From contig CAWKFQ010000018.1 of assembly GCA_963848955.1 (NCBI GenBank), positions 1-64,000 on the forward strand: a DNA stretch of 64,000 nt. The letters are read 5' to 3'. This stretch comes from DASUPK01 sp963848955 (GTDB lineage Bacteria > Actinomycetota > Thermoleophilia > Solirubrobacterales > 70-9). Below the pieces are notes generated by a model. It made no database searches and was not told where the DNA came from. It worked only from the letters and a program-made list of their open reading frames with translations. Shown one piece after another: positions 8,489 through 17,844 of this stretch. How positions within the stretch are numbered: the stretch's first letter is position 1; every line of letters starts with the position of its first letter. The position numbers and the translations under genes were made by a program.

Positions 8489-8894
8489 GCGGGCGCAATA
8501 ACGACAACGGACCGGGCGGGACTCAGGTCCGCGTTGCGCCGTGCGAGGTTTGCGCGGGTCGTGACGCGATCAGAGGGGCTCCGGCAGTGGCCGCCTTGGA
8601 CGAGAAGCGGCGCTTGCATGCGGTTGGTGGGTCGCGCTTCGCTGCCTTGATGGCCATCTCCTCACCCCGATCAATCTCTCAGGCACCCCGTCACGTAGGT
8701 AGTCGAAGTGTCTGTCCGGTTGTCTGAGTGGGCGTTGTCGCATGAGGAAGCGGCATTCCGTCTTGCGGAACGAGGCGACCGTGATGTATGCCACGCACGG
8801 ATCGTGCCCTCTGTCACATACTTTTCACCAGCACTGGGGAAGCATGGGAGAGGCCCAGGGGCCCCTGAGGAGGGGTTGAGCGGAGGAGAAGATC
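8489..8894. other. Intergenic region without a supported gene
   Basis: About 400 bases. It contains hairpin copy 5 and a short stretch (8673-8685) resembling the 3' core of a glycine riboswitch without the rest of the fold. A 96-residue frame starting at 8708 has no recognisable domain and runs into the next gene in another frame; it is not called. Confidence 0.4.
8590..8611. repeat. Dispersed hairpin family, copy 5
   Basis: GCCGCCTT-GGACGA-GAAGCGGC: five outer pairs, one C-A mismatch, then T-A and T-G. It has the same GGACGA loop as copy 4. Confidence 0.5.
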
Positions 8895-9455
8895 ATGTCC
8901 GTTGCGGTGTCGGTGCTCGAGCAGAACCAGGAGGAGGGCCGAGCCGCCATCGGCGTTTCGAGGGTCCGGCCGGAACCCACCTTCGTTGCCTCCCTTGAGC
9001 TCGGCTGGAAGATGCCCGAGCTCTACGCACTGCAGGAAGAGGATTTTCAGGTCTTCCGCGACCTGTGCGACGCCTTCAACGGTCTCGGAAAAAGCCAGCT
9101 CGATGACCCGTTTGGCGCCGAGCCGTTTCGGTATCTGCACGAGGACGTCGAACTCCAGGACTATCCCGGCATTCCAGGAGCGACCTGGCATGAGGGGCAC
9201 GCTGGAGCCCTGCAATGGACCACGAATCTCTGGGAGTCCTTCGGGGACTTCTACTTGGAGCCACGGGAATTCATCCGTGCAGGACGAGGGCGGTTCGTGT
9301 GCGTCACCGCCACTCTTGGGCAGGGTCGCCGCAGTGGCCTCCAGCTGAGCCTGACTGCTTACGCCGTCGTCACCGTCGAGGACGACAAGATCAGGCGCAT
9401 CGCAATAACGGCTGATCGGGAGGCGGCCCTCGAAGCCGCGGGGCTGTCGGAGTAG
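8895..9455 (+). CDS. SnoaL/NTF2-like protein, N-terminally extended
   Basis: 186 residues, ATG 8895. The region from ~residue 40 carries a degenerate NTF2-like layout: VFRDLCDAFNGLG helix, FRYLHEDVELQDYPGIPGATWHEG (compare the VEW/GR segments of SnoaL-like proteins), GALQWTTNLWESFGDF, and strands ending ITADREAALEAAGLSE. The first ~40 residues are an extra leader of unknown role. The tail is nearly the same as that of the gene at 3642-4043, so the two are probably paralogues. The stop codon is the first part of hairpin copy 6. Confidence 0.65.
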   Translation: MSVAVSVLEQNQEEGRAAIGVSRVRPEPTFVASLELGWKMPELYALQEEDFQVFRDLCDAFNGLGKSQLDDPFGAEPFRYLHEDVELQDYPGIPGATWHEGHAGALQWTTNLWESFGDFYLEPREFIRAGRGRFVCVTATLGQGRRSGLQLSLTAYAVVTVEDDKIRRIAITADREAALEAAGLSE

Positions 9456-9477
9456 CCGCTTTGGGCGAAAAGCGGCT
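9454..9477. repeat. Dispersed hairpin family, copy 6 (perfect 9-bp stem overlapping a stop codon)
   Basis: AGCCGCTTT-GGGCGA-AAAGCGGCT. It begins inside the TAG of the SnoaL-like gene, a terminator-like position. Confidence 0.6.
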
Positions 9478-9677
9478 GCTCGCTCAACGGGGCGCACCCT
9501 TTCAGCCTGACTCTGGCCGCGGCCAACGCTCCTGATCGCCGGCCGCGTCGACGATCACACGGTCACCAAGTGGCGCCGATAGCTGAACGACCTTGATGCT
9601 CAGGACGCCCATAGCTTCCTCACCCTGGAGTAGCCCGGCTGCGCGCACGCGCGGCGATGACGCGCGATCCTGTGGCG

Positions 9678-10599
9678 ATGGAGCTGCTTGCGACGACCGG
9701 CGACGCGTTCGTGAGGGTCGGTGCGCCACACGCGCCTGCAAGGTTCGGGAGCGCAGTGCCTCGCGCTCGACGGCGACACGGTGTACGTCGGGTGTCGGGG
9801 AGGCGGGCTGAAGCGCAGCGCTGACGGCGGCGACAGCTTCGAGGACGTGCCGTTGCCGGAGCCGGACGTGTTCAGCGTCGCGGTGAGCGCGGCGGACGGC
9901 GCCGTGTACGCGGGAACGGAGCCCAGCCGGCTGTTCCGCAGCCGCGACGGCGGCGAGAGCTGGGAGGAGCTGGTGGCGCTTCAGGAGATCCCGTCGCGGC
10001 CGGACTGGAGCTTTCCGCCCCGGCCCTGGACCTCGCACGTGCGCTGGATCGCACCGAGCCCGCACGATCCCGAGGTGGTGCTGGTGGGCATCGAGCTGGG
10101 CGGGCTGATGCGCACCGAAGACGGCGGCGCCTCGTTCAGCGATCATCGGCCCGAGGCGGCCCGCGACGTGCACTGCCTGGCGTGGCATCCGAGCGCTCCG
10201 GGGCGCGCCTACGAGGCCGGCGGCGACGGCGCCGCCTGGAGCCGCGACGGCGGCCGCAGCTGGGACAAGGCGGACGCCGGGCGAGACCGCCGCTACGCCT
10301 GGGCGCTGGCCGTCGACGCGGCCGATCCGGACCGCTGGTTCGTCTCGGCGGCCCCCGGCCCGTTCGAGGCGCATGGGAGCCGCCCGTCCGACTCGGCGAT
10401 CTACCGCTGGGAGGGCTCCGGCCCCTGGCAGGCGATCGAGGGCCCGCTCGACTCCCACGTCTACGCGCTCGCGACCGGACACGGCCAGCTCTTCGCCGGT
10501 CTGGGCGACGGCACGCTGCTCCAAAGCGAGGACGGCGGCGAGAGCTGGAGCGAGCTGGGCGAGCGGATCGGCGGGATCACCGCGCTGGCCGTGAAGTGA
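9678..10599 (+). CDS. BNR/sialidase-like beta-propeller protein (probable frameshift near the N-terminus)
   Basis: The main frame (9721-10599, ~290 residues) carries repeated Asp-box motifs: RSADGGDSFED, RSRDGGESWEE, RTEDGGASF, WSRDGGRSW and QSEDGGESWSE. This is the signature of six- or seven-bladed BNR/Kelch-type propellers related to photosystem assembly factor Ycf48 and sortilin VPS10 folds. No signal peptide is visible, so it is probably cytoplasmic. The family N-terminus MELLATTGDAFVRVG is found at ATG 9678 in another frame, so one base appears lost or gained near 9720; GTG 9721 is the fallback start. Confidence 0.75.
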
Positions 10600-10641
10600 G
10601 GTCGCGAGTCGCCACGGTCATGTCGATTGAGCGAGCCGAGC

Positions 10642-11394
10642 TCAATGGGCGTACGCATGGCCGCGAACCGTCGACCACGACTGCCACGTGATCCGCAGGA
10701 TCACGAGCGTGATGCCGAGACCGATCAGAGGGTCGGCGACCGGGAAACCGAGTGCAACGACGATCGCGCTGGCGATCACGCCGAGGCTGACGTAGGCGTC
10801 GGCGCGGGCATGCTTGCCATCCGCGATCAGTGCCGGGCTGCCGAGCGAGCGCCCGGCGCGAGTCCGGATCTGCGCCGCGATCCAGTTGCCGGCGTAGCCG
10901 ATCCCACCGGCTGCGACGAGTGCAACAAGATGGGTAGGCGTCTGGGGATGGATCAGCCGAGAGACGGCCTCGACGCCGGCGACGCAGGCCGAAACGAAGA
11001 TCGCGGCGACGACGAATAGCCCGGCGATTCGCTCGGCTCTCTCGGAGCGAAGCAGGAAGGCAATCCCCAGCGGGATCGCGGTCGAGGCGTCGCCAAAGTT
11101 GTGGATCAGGTCGGCGAGCAGCGCGATGCTGCCGCTGGCGATGAAGATGATCGTCTGGGCCACCGCGGCCAAACCAAGCACAGCCAGAGACAACCCGACG
11201 GCCCGCAGGCCCCTGCGGGAGCGCATGATGCTCCTGTCCACCAAGGCATGGGAGTGGCCGTGCCCGCTCTCGCGATGATGGTGATGCCCAGGCTCGTGGC
11301 TGTGCGGTCCGAGGTGGGGGTGCGAATGAGTTAGTCCGCTCCCGTGGCGATGCAAATCGCCGCCAAGAGGGTCGTATGTCACCGCGCCACTCAC
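10642..11394 (-). CDS. Cation diffusion facilitator (Zn2+/Co2+-type exporter) with His-rich N-terminus
   Basis: 250 residues. Residues 1-50 hold clustered histidines (HSHPHLGPHSHEPGHHHH, GHGHSH) of the metal-loop type. CDF transmembrane helices follow with SIALLADLIHNFGDASTAIP (metal-site HxxxD near residue 97) and IADGKHARADAYVSLGV (second HxxxD). The family exports Zn, Co, Fe or Mn in exchange for protons. The usual ~80-residue cytoplasmic C-terminal domain is missing: the protein ends soon after the sixth helix. It is divergent from a second CDF gene, and both start regions share the 11395-11499 interval, a likely metal-regulated promoter. Confidence 0.85.
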   Translation of the reverse strand: MSGAVTYDPLGGDLHRHGSGLTHSHPHLGPHSHEPGHHHHRESGHGHSHALVDRSIMRSRRGLRAVGLSLAVLGLAAVAQTIIFIASGSIALLADLIHNFGDASTAIPLGIAFLLRSERAERIAGLFVVAAIFVSACVAGVEAVSRLIHPQTPTHLVALVAAGGIGYAGNWIAAQIRTRAGRSLGSPALIADGKHARADAYVSLGVIASAIVVALGFPVADPLIGLGITLVILRITWQSWSTVRGHAYAH

Positions 11395-11499
11395 CCACTG
11401 GAGGCTAGTGGCGGAGCGAACCCCCGGCCCATGAAGTGCCCTCGTTGGGCGGACCTCCTCGGGGCAGCGCCCTCACCGAGCGTGCTCGATACTTGGACG

Positions 11500-12522
11500 A
11501 TGGACAGGCGACCGGCGTCCCGTCCTGCCGAGGCGGGCGAGCGGCGTCCTCAGCGCGCACTGCGCCACTCCGCCGCCGGCCTGCGGGCGAGCCGTAGCCA
11601 CGGAAGCAGGGTCAGCCTTCTCGTCGCGTTCGTGGCCAACCTGATCGTCGCCGCGGCCAAGCTCGCGGCCGGGCTGATCACCGGCTCCGCGGCGCTTCTG
11701 GCCGAGGCGGCGCATTCGGTCGCCGACTCGAACAACGAGGTACTGCTCGCCGTCTCCTTCCGGCGTGCGCGGCGCCCCGCTGACGCCGACCATCCGTTCG
11801 GCTACGGGGGTCTCCGCTTCCTCTGGGCGTTTCTGGCCGCAATCGCATCATTCGTGATCGGCGGCTGCCTGTCAGTCGGCCTCGCGATCAACGATCTGGT
11901 GCACGGCTCCTCGGTCGACGACTATCTGATCGCCTGGATCGTCCTCGCTGTCGCGGCACTCGCCGATGGCTCCGCGCTCGTCCAGACGCTCCGCCAGGCG
12001 AGACGGGAGGCTGCCCTCTGGGGCGCGCCAACGATCGGCTTCCTGCGTCACACGAGCGATCCCACCCTGCGCGCCCTCGCGGTCGAGGACGCGGCCGCGC
12101 TGGTCGGCCTTTGCCTCGCCGCCGCCGGCCTCCTGGTCCACGAGCTCGGCGGGCCCGCATCGAGCGACGCCATCGCCTCGCTGCTGATCGGGATCCTGCT
12201 TGGGGTGACGGCGATCGGCCTGGCGAGGCCACTGGCCGATCTCCTGGTCGGCCAATCTGTGCGGCCAGAGAGGATCGAGCTAGCCCGGAGGACTCTGGAT
12301 GCCTCGCCGGGGGTCGACGAGGTTCTCCAGCTATACGCAGTGCACGTCGCGCCACAGGAGGTGGTCCTCGCCGCAAAGGTGCACCCGTCCCAGGACCTGT
12401 CGGCCGACGAGCTGGCCCGAGAGATGGACCGGCTCGACGCGCGCCTGCGGGCCGAACTGCCAGAGGTGGGGGAGGTCTTCATCGACGTCACGCAGCACAG
12501 CAGCCGCGATTCCCCGGGCTGA
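11500..12522 (+). CDS. Cation diffusion facilitator family transporter
   Basis: 340 residues from ATG 11500; the frame is open back to 11344 but family sequence starts after residue ~30. The helix VSLLVAFVANLIVAAAKLAAG, the site ALLAEAAHSVADSNNEVLL (HxxxD) and the FGYGGLRFLWAF segment place it in the CDF branch in which the second site is LAVEDAAALVG (ExxxD-like), as in FieF/MMT1-type relatives. A C-terminal cytoplasmic ferredoxin-like domain is present (~residues 245-330, VDEVLQLYAVHVAPQEVVLAAKV). Metal specificity cannot be read. The stop codon overlaps the ATG of a SnoaL-type fragment. Confidence 0.8.
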   Translation: MDRRPASRPAEAGERRPQRALRHSAAGLRASRSHGSRVSLLVAFVANLIVAAAKLAAGLITGSAALLAEAAHSVADSNNEVLLAVSFRRARRPADADHPFGYGGLRFLWAFLAAIASFVIGGCLSVGLAINDLVHGSSVDDYLIAWIVLAVAALADGSALVQTLRQARREAALWGAPTIGFLRHTSDPTLRALAVEDAAALVGLCLAAAGLLVHELGGPASSDAIASLLIGILLGVTAIGLARPLADLLVGQSVRPERIELARRTLDASPGVDEVLQLYAVHVAPQEVVLAAKVHPSQDLSADELAREMDRLDARLRAELPEVGEVFIDVTQHSSRDSPG

Positions 12523-12635
12523 TGGTCGCGTCTCTTCGGTATCTCGATACGTTCGTCAAGACCGATGGGATCTGGCTGTTCGCGGAGCGCAAGCTCTACG
12601 TCGAGTGGACCGAGACTCGCTCCTCACATACCTAG
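12522..12635 (+). pseudogene. C-terminal fragment of a SnoaL-like protein
   Basis: Only 37 codons: after MVASLRY it reads LDTFVKTDGIWLFAERKLYVE followed by a short hydrophilic end. The DxxVKxDGxWxFAERxLYVxW pattern is the last two strands of the SnoaL-like fold. The N-terminal two thirds are absent, replaced by the CDF gene. No function is expected. Confidence 0.6.
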
Positions 12636-12733
12636 CATTGGCTGGAGAACCTCGAACCCACAGCCGAAGACGGTTAGCCGCACCCCTCTGATCTAATCGC
12701 CTGGCCACAGAGACCACCGACCGAGGGAGAAGC

Positions 12734-13537
12734 ATGGGTGCTCAATGGAATGATGGGCGGCGATTCGAGGGAAGGGTGGCGGTGGTTACCGGGGGCGGGG
12801 GGACGCTTGGTGGAGCTGTTGCCAGAGGCTTCGGTTCGGAGGGCGCCTCGGTTGCGATCGGCTATCGCTCCTCTCGCTCCCAGGCCGCGGAAGTCGTGGC
12901 GGAACTGGAGGGCCGGGGCGGGCAGGCTCACTCCGGCCACCTCGACGTCACGGATCAGGACTCGGTAGACGCGTTCGTCGCCGACGTCGTGGAGCGCTAC
13001 GGTCGGTTGGACGTCCTCGTCAACGCCGCCGGCCGCCTCGACGAGGCGGACACGGTGAGATTCAGCGAGCTGGACACAGCCGCGGCGAGCGCCCTCCTTC
13101 AGGTTGATGTGATCGGAGCGATGCGGATGTGTCACGCGGTGAGGCCGATGATGCTCGAAGGTGGCGGCGGTGCCATCGTCAACTTCTCGAGCACCTACGG
13201 GAACGGGATCAACCCCGACAACGCGATCAACTTCGTTCCCGTCACCTACTCCACCGCGAAGGGAGCGATCCGCGGCTTCACCACCACGCTGGCCAGGGAC
13301 CTGGCCCCGGAGATCCGCGTGAATGCGCTTGCCCCCGGGCCAATCTCAGGCGAATGGGAGACCGAGTGGGGAGTCTCGCCCGAGCACATCGACGAGGCGA
13401 TCGCCATGAACCCGCTGAAGCGTTTCGGCAAGCCGGAGGAGATCGCCGAGACCGTCCTGTTCTTGGCTTCGGACGGGGCCGGGTACATCACCGGTCAGGT
13501 GATCCACGTGGATGGCGGCTGGGTGGTGGCCGGGTAG
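12734..13537 (+). CDS. Short-chain dehydrogenase/reductase
   Basis: 267 residues with the SDR Rossmann fold: the cofactor glycine motif VVTGGGGTLGGAVARGF (residues ~17-33), the NAAG strand (VLVNAAGRLDEAD), catalytic Ser in VNFSSTYG and YxxxK in VTYSTAKGAIRG, and a C-terminal TGQVIHVDGGW typical of classical SDRs. It reduces or oxidises an alcohol/ketone with NAD(P)(H); the substrate is unknown. ATG 12734 follows AGGGAGAAGC. No clear operon partners are present. Confidence 0.85.
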   Translation: MGAQWNDGRRFEGRVAVVTGGGGTLGGAVARGFGSEGASVAIGYRSSRSQAAEVVAELEGRGGQAHSGHLDVTDQDSVDAFVADVVERYGRLDVLVNAAGRLDEADTVRFSELDTAAASALLQVDVIGAMRMCHAVRPMMLEGGGGAIVNFSSTYGNGINPDNAINFVPVTYSTAKGAIRGFTTTLARDLAPEIRVNALAPGPISGEWETEWGVSPEHIDEAIAMNPLKRFGKPEEIAETVLFLASDGAGYITGQVIHVDGGWVVAG

Positions 13538-13750
13538 AAAGACCTACGTACATTGAGCCTCGTCCCCACCAGCGGGATGAAGGCCCGCCGGGCCATCGCC
13601 GTTCGGGACACGGGCACACGGGTCACCGCGCGGAACGCCTCGCCGTTGGTGCAGCAGCACGATCCGTGCCGCTTCGAACTGTTCTGCAACCTCGGGCTCT
13701 GAGCGACTGCCCAGGTGGGGGAACCTCGCCCGCGTAGCCTGGACGCGGCA
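13538..13750. other. Gap before nhaA; a doubtful ~50-codon frame only
   Basis: A short plus-strand frame (13554-13702) ends in QQHDPCRFELFCNLGL and could be a gene remnant, but I recognise no family. No repeat or terminator was seen. Confidence 0.3.
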
Positions 13751-15688
13751 ATGAGCGCGCAGGCTAAAGCCGGGGCCGACGAGTTCACCGGGAAGACAGC
13801 CTGGGCGAGGAACCTGGCGGCGCCGGTTCGCGGCTTCCTCAGCACCGAGACCGGCGGCGCGCTCGTTCTGCTGGCGGCCGCGGTCGCGGCGCTCCTCTGG
13901 GCGAACTCCCCGTGGTCGGACTCCTACGAGTCGTTCTGGACCACGAAGCTCTCGATCACGCTCGGGAGCGACGGGATCTCGCTCGATCTGCGGCACTGGG
14001 TCAACGAAGGCCTGATGACCTTCTTCTTCCTGGTCGTCGGACTCGAGGCGAGGCGCGAGCTCGACACCGGTGAGCTGCGGGAGCGCCAGCGTCTGGCGAT
14101 TCCCGTGGCCGCCGCGCTCGGCGGGATGGCGGTACCGGTCGGGATCTTCTTGGCGTTCAACGCCGGCGGCCCGGCGGCGCACGGCTGGGCCGCCGCAATG
14201 TCGACCGATACGGCCCTCGCGCTGGGGGTGCTGGCGCTGCTCGCGCCGCGCGCCACCCGCCTGCCGCCTCCGCCTGCTCACCCTGGCGGTCGTCGACGAC
14301 CTGGTCGCGCTGATATCATCGCAGTCGTATACAGCGGAGCGCGTCGAGATGCGCCGCTGCTCGCTCGCGGTCGGCTTCTTCGCCGTGCTCCTGGTGGCTC
14401 TGCGCTGGGTGCCGTTCGCGTGGCGAACCGAGGCCGCCATCGTGCTCGGCGTCGCGCTCTGGGTCGCTCTGTTCGAGTCCGGTATCGATCCACTCGTCGC
14501 CGGACTGGCGATCGGGCTCGTAACGACGGCCTATCAGCCCGCACGCGGCGATCTCGAGCGTGCGACCGAGCTGACCCGTTCGTTCCGTGAGCAACCGACT
14601 CCCGAACTCGCTCGTAGCGCGCGGCGGAGCGTCGCGTCGGCGATCTCCGCCAACGAGCGGCTTCAGTACGAGCTTCACCCGTGGACGAGCTACCTCATCG
14701 TTCCCGTCTTCGCGCTCGCCAACGCCGGCGTCCATATCGACGGGGAGCTGCTCGGTGATGCCGTCGGCTCGCCGATCACGCTCGGAATAGCGCTCGGGTA
14801 CGTCGTCGGGAAGCCCCTGGGCGTCCTGAGCGCGAGCTGGCTCGCAAGCCGGCCATGGCTTCGGCGGTCTGCAGCGGGCCCTGAGCTGGCCGGTGATCGC
14901 CGGGGGTGGTGCCGTCGCCGGGGTCGGCTTCACCGTCTCGATTCTGATCTCGAGCCTCGCCTTCGACGGCAGCGAACTCGAGGAGGCGAAGCTCGGCGTG
15001 CTTGCCGCGGCGATCGTCTCGCCGCTGGTGGCCTGGACGATCTTCCAGGTGGTCAAACGATTGCCCGACGAAGTCAGGGCCCGCCAGATCGCCGGCACCT
15101 ACGAGGACCTGCTCGACCTCTCCGAGGACGTCGATCCCGAGCGCGATCACATCCGGGGCTCCGCAGCAGGGTCCGGTGACGCTCGTCGAGTACGGGGACT
15201 ACGAGTGTCCGTACTGCGGACGCGCCGAGGTGGTCGTCAGGGAGCTACTCGACTCGTTCGGCGACGACCTCCGCTACGTCTGGCGCCACCTGCCGCTGAA
15301 CGACGTCCACCCGAACGCCCAGATGGCCGCGGAGGCGGCCGAGGCGGCGGGTGCACAGGGCGCGTTCTGGGAAATGAACGACAGGCTTCTGCAGCACCAG
15401 GACCAACTCACGCCGGCCGACCTACGGCGGCACGCGGAGGAGCTCGGCCTGGACGTGGATCGCTTCTGGGACGACCTCCGCCGTCGCGAGTACGCGGAAC
15501 GGGTGGCCGACGATGTCGCGAGCGCAGACGCCAGCGGGGTCGCCGGCACCCCGGGCTTCTTCATCAACGGCAGGCGCCACCAGGGCGCCTACGACATCGA
15601 GACCCTGACCTCGGCCGTTAGAAGGGCGAGGGACACAGCGCGGATCAGGTCGGCCAGCCGCTCGGCCGAGCCACAGCGTGTCGGTTAA
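13751..15688 (+). CDS. nhaA: NhaA Na+/H+ antiporter fused to a DsbA-like domain (several frameshifts)
   Basis: Joined frames give ~640 residues. The NhaA part shows TGGALVLLAAAVAALLWANSP, FFFLVVGLEARRELDTGEL, AMSTDTALALGVLALL and the ion-binding LAVVDDLVALI, then HPWTSYLIVPVFALANAGV and later helices. After ~residue 470 a thioredoxin-fold DsbA domain follows (TLVEYGDYECPYCGRAEVVV with CPYC, and cis-Pro GVAGTPGFFINGR). Such antiporter-DsbA fusions are known in Actinomycetota. The frame changes near 14265, twice around 14310-14335, near 14870 and near 15165. All conserved blocks are otherwise present, so consensus errors or very recent decay are possible. An inverted repeat TCGGTTA-agccg-TAACCGA (15681-15699) overlaps the stop. 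Confidence 0.75.
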
Positions 15689-15716
15689 GCCGTAACCGAT
15701 GCGGATCGTCCCCTCC

Positions 15717-15730
15717 TAGGGAAATCCCTA
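15717..15730. promoter_or_regulatory. Palindrome upstream of the hydrolase gene (possible operator)
   Basis: TAGGGA-AA-TCCCTA, six perfect pairs, 83 bases before the ATG of the alpha/beta hydrolase. The regulator is unknown. Confidence 0.45.
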
Positions 15731-15812
15731 CCCCGGGCTCGGGTGGATCGGTATTGCGGAGTTGTCCCGCTAGGAGGACAGTTGACGTGCCTGCCTACAA
15801 AAGGAGAAACCC

Positions 15813-16692
15813 ATGGCAATGATCACCGTCGGCAAGGAAAACTCGATGCCGATCGACCTCTATTACGAGGACGTCGGCGACGGCCAGCCCGTCGTCCTGA
15901 TCCACGGCTATCCGCTCAACGGCCGACTCCTGGGAGAGGCAGACGAAGGCGCTGCTCGACGCCGGCTATCGCGTCATCACCTACGACCGGCGCGGCTGGG
16001 GGCAGTCGAGTCAGCCGACCACCGGCAACGACTACGACACCTTCGCCGCCGACCTCAATGAGCTACTGGAGCAACTCGAGGTCACCGGAATCGTCCTGGC
16101 CGGCTTCTCGATGGGCACCGGCGAGGTGACCCGGTATCTCGGGACCTATGGCTCGGAGCGCGTCGAGAAAGCGGCGCTCTTCGGCGCGATCCCCCCGTTC
16201 CTGCTGAAGACCGACGACAACCCCGAAGGGGTGGACGGCTCCGTCTTCGAGGGCATCAAGCAGGCGGCGATCAAGGATCGCTACGTCTGGTTCAAGCAGT
16301 TCTTCGACGACTTCTACAACGTCGACAAGTTGCAGCCCGAGAGGATCAGCGAGCAGGCCTGGCAGGCGAGCTTCAACGTCGCCTGCATGGGATCGGCGTA
16401 TTCGAGCGTCGCCAACGTCGATACCTGGCTGACCGATTTCCGAGAGGACCTTCCCAAGATCGACGTCCCGGTGTTGGTCGTGCACGGAACCGAGGACAGG
16501 ATCCTCCCGTATGAGTCGACCGCGGCCCGGCTCCCGGATCTCATCGACGACGTCAAGGTCGTCCCGGTGGAGGGCGGACCCCACAACATCGGCTGGACGC
16601 ACCCGGAGGTGCTCAACCCGCTGTTCGTCGCTTTCCTCGAGAAGGGACTCGAGGGCGTCGAGCAGGTTGAGTCGGAGGTCACCCACGCCTGA
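15813..16692 (+). CDS. Alpha/beta hydrolase of the non-heme chloroperoxidase type (one frameshift)
   Basis: ATG 15813 follows AAAAGGAGAA by about eight bases. The oxyanion segment VVLIHGYPLNGR, nucleophile elbow AGFSMGTGE, acid strand VVHGTEDRILP and catalytic His in GGPHNIGWTH form a full Ser-Asp-His hydrolase. The best resemblance is to cofactor-free haloperoxidase/arylesterase proteins; the natural substrate is probably an ester or lactone. Near 15928 the frame shifts: the other frame continues SWERQTKALLDAGYRVITYD, which restores the family sequence. Downstream genes follow with overlaps, so this may head an operon running to 18.7 kb. Confidence 0.8.
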
Positions 16693-17188
16693 GCGCCCGA
16701 AGCCGCGCTTCGTAGTCCAGCTCCACGACGCGACCAGCCTGCACTTCGATTTGCGCCTGCAGGTTGGTCGCGTCCTCCGTTCCTGGGCCGTTCCGAAGGG
16801 GCTATCCCTCGACCCCGCCGTGCGGCGGCTGGCTGTGCCGGTCGAGGACCACACCCTCTCGGCGGGAGAGTTCGAGGGCGTTCACGAGGGTCAGCGGCGC
16901 GGTAGCGGAGCGGTGATCGTCTGGGACGAGGGGACGGTCGAGATCCTGAGCCGGGAGCCCGACCACCTCTCATTCGTCCTGCACGGTCAGAAGGTCAGAG
17001 GCCGCTTCGGCCTCACCAAGACGGGCGAGCGACGCTGGATCCTGGTCAAGGCGACCGACGAGGAGGCGAGGCCCGGGTCGGATGTGGTGGCGGAGTCCCC
17101 CGCCAGCGTCCGCAGCGGCCGGACCTGGCAGGAGGTGGCCGATGAGCGGCCGGCCCCTGAGCAACCACCGGAGAGGCGGGGCTCATGA
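16667..17188 (+). CDS. LigD-type 3'-phosphoesterase domain protein
   Basis: About 173 residues. RFVVQLHDATSLHFDLRLQV, RSWAVPKGLSLDP, VEDHTLSAGEFEG, GAVIVWDEGTVEIL, HGQKVRGRFGL and RRWILVKA follow the phosphoesterase (PE) domain of bacterial DNA ligase D in order; metal-binding His residues are seen in LHDATSLHFD and EDH. In NHEJ the PE domain removes 3'-phosphates and ribonucleotides; stand-alone copies are common in Actinomycetota. TTG 16667 is the only suitable start before the domain and overlaps the hydrolase end by 26 bases. The usual PEGxYGxG loop is shortened here to HEGQRRGSG. Confidence 0.75.
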   Translation: MSRRSPTPERPKPRFVVQLHDATSLHFDLRLQVGRVLRSWAVPKGLSLDPAVRRLAVPVEDHTLSAGEFEGVHEGQRRGSGAVIVWDEGTVEILSREPDHLSFVLHGQKVRGRFGLTKTGERRWILVKATDEEARPGSDVVAESPASVRSGRTWQEVADERPAPEQPPERRGS

Positions 17189-17844
17189 CCTCATATGGTG
17201 GACTCGTGCCATCGGTGGAGGGCCTCAAGACCGCTGACCTCGTCGACTCGATGGGGCGGCTGCATCGGCATCGCTGTCACATCCTCGACCTGGTCAGCCC
17301 GACGCCTGGTCGGGTGCTCTTCGGCCCGGCGGTGACGATCTCTTACTTCCCGAGCTGCTCGGCCGCCCTGGAGCCGGAGCGATACAACCTGGCCAACCTC
17401 TTTCACGAGGCGATCGGCGACGAGCCGGAGGGGAAGGTCCTCGTGCTGGCCAGCAACGGCTATACGGAGACATCGATGGGCGGTGGCACCAAACTCTCCC
17501 GCCTGCAGGACGACCGGTGCGCAGGGGTGCTCACCGACGGCCGGCTGCGCGACTTCGACGAGCTCGCCGGCTACGACTTCGCCGCCTACTGCTCCGGTCA
17601 GGCGACCCGCTGGGGCGGGGGAGAGGTGACCCCGTTCCAGGCCAATGTCCCGGTGGTCGTCTCGCGGGTCGGGGTGAAGCCAGGCGACTACGTCTTCGCC
17701 GACAGCTCCGGTGCTGTGGTCATCCCCGGCGGACAGGTCGACGAGGTGGTCGCGGGGGCTCGTGCGGTGGAGGACGAGGATGCCCGCTCCCGCGAGCAGA
17801 TAGACCAGGAGGAGCTTCGCGGTGAGCCGCGCGACCGCGAGTGA
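17185..17844 (+). CDS. RraA-like protein (4-hydroxy-4-methyl-2-oxoglutarate aldolase superfamily)
   Basis: 219 residues, ATG 17185 overlapping the previous stop (ATGA). The family core is GPAVTISYFP, a glycine-rich loop ETSMGGGTKLSRLQ and GVLTDGRLRDFDEL (the DGxxRD substrate/metal motif), plus PGDYVFADSSGAVVIP. Members act as class II aldolases/oxaloacetate decarboxylases or, in E. coli, bind RNase E. With the Asp/Arg motif intact an aldolase-type activity is possible, but the true substrate is unknown. The C-terminal ~25 residues are highly charged. Confidence 0.8.
   Translation: MTSYGGLVPSVEGLKTADLVDSMGRLHRHRCHILDLVSPTPGRVLFGPAVTISYFPSCSAALEPERYNLANLFHEAIGDEPEGKVLVLASNGYTETSMGGGTKLSRLQDDRCAGVLTDGRLRDFDELAGYDFAAYCSGQATRWGGGEVTPFQANVPVVVSRVGVKPGDYVFADSSGAVVIPGGQVDEVVAGARAVEDEDARSREQIDQEELRGEPRDRE

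Noticed and set aside
8673..8685. Glycine riboswitch (AATCTCTCAGGCA-like core)
   Set aside because: Only the 3' motif is present; the GGAGAG and CGCCGAAGG elements and the rest of the fold are missing.
8708..8998. 96-codon frame before the second SnoaL-like gene
   Set aside because: No domain or good start context, and it overlaps the real gene in another frame.
12640..12670. tRNA T-arm-like sequence on the minus strand (TGGGTTCGAGG)
   Set aside because: The flanks do not pair as a T stem and no acceptor or anticodon arm is found.
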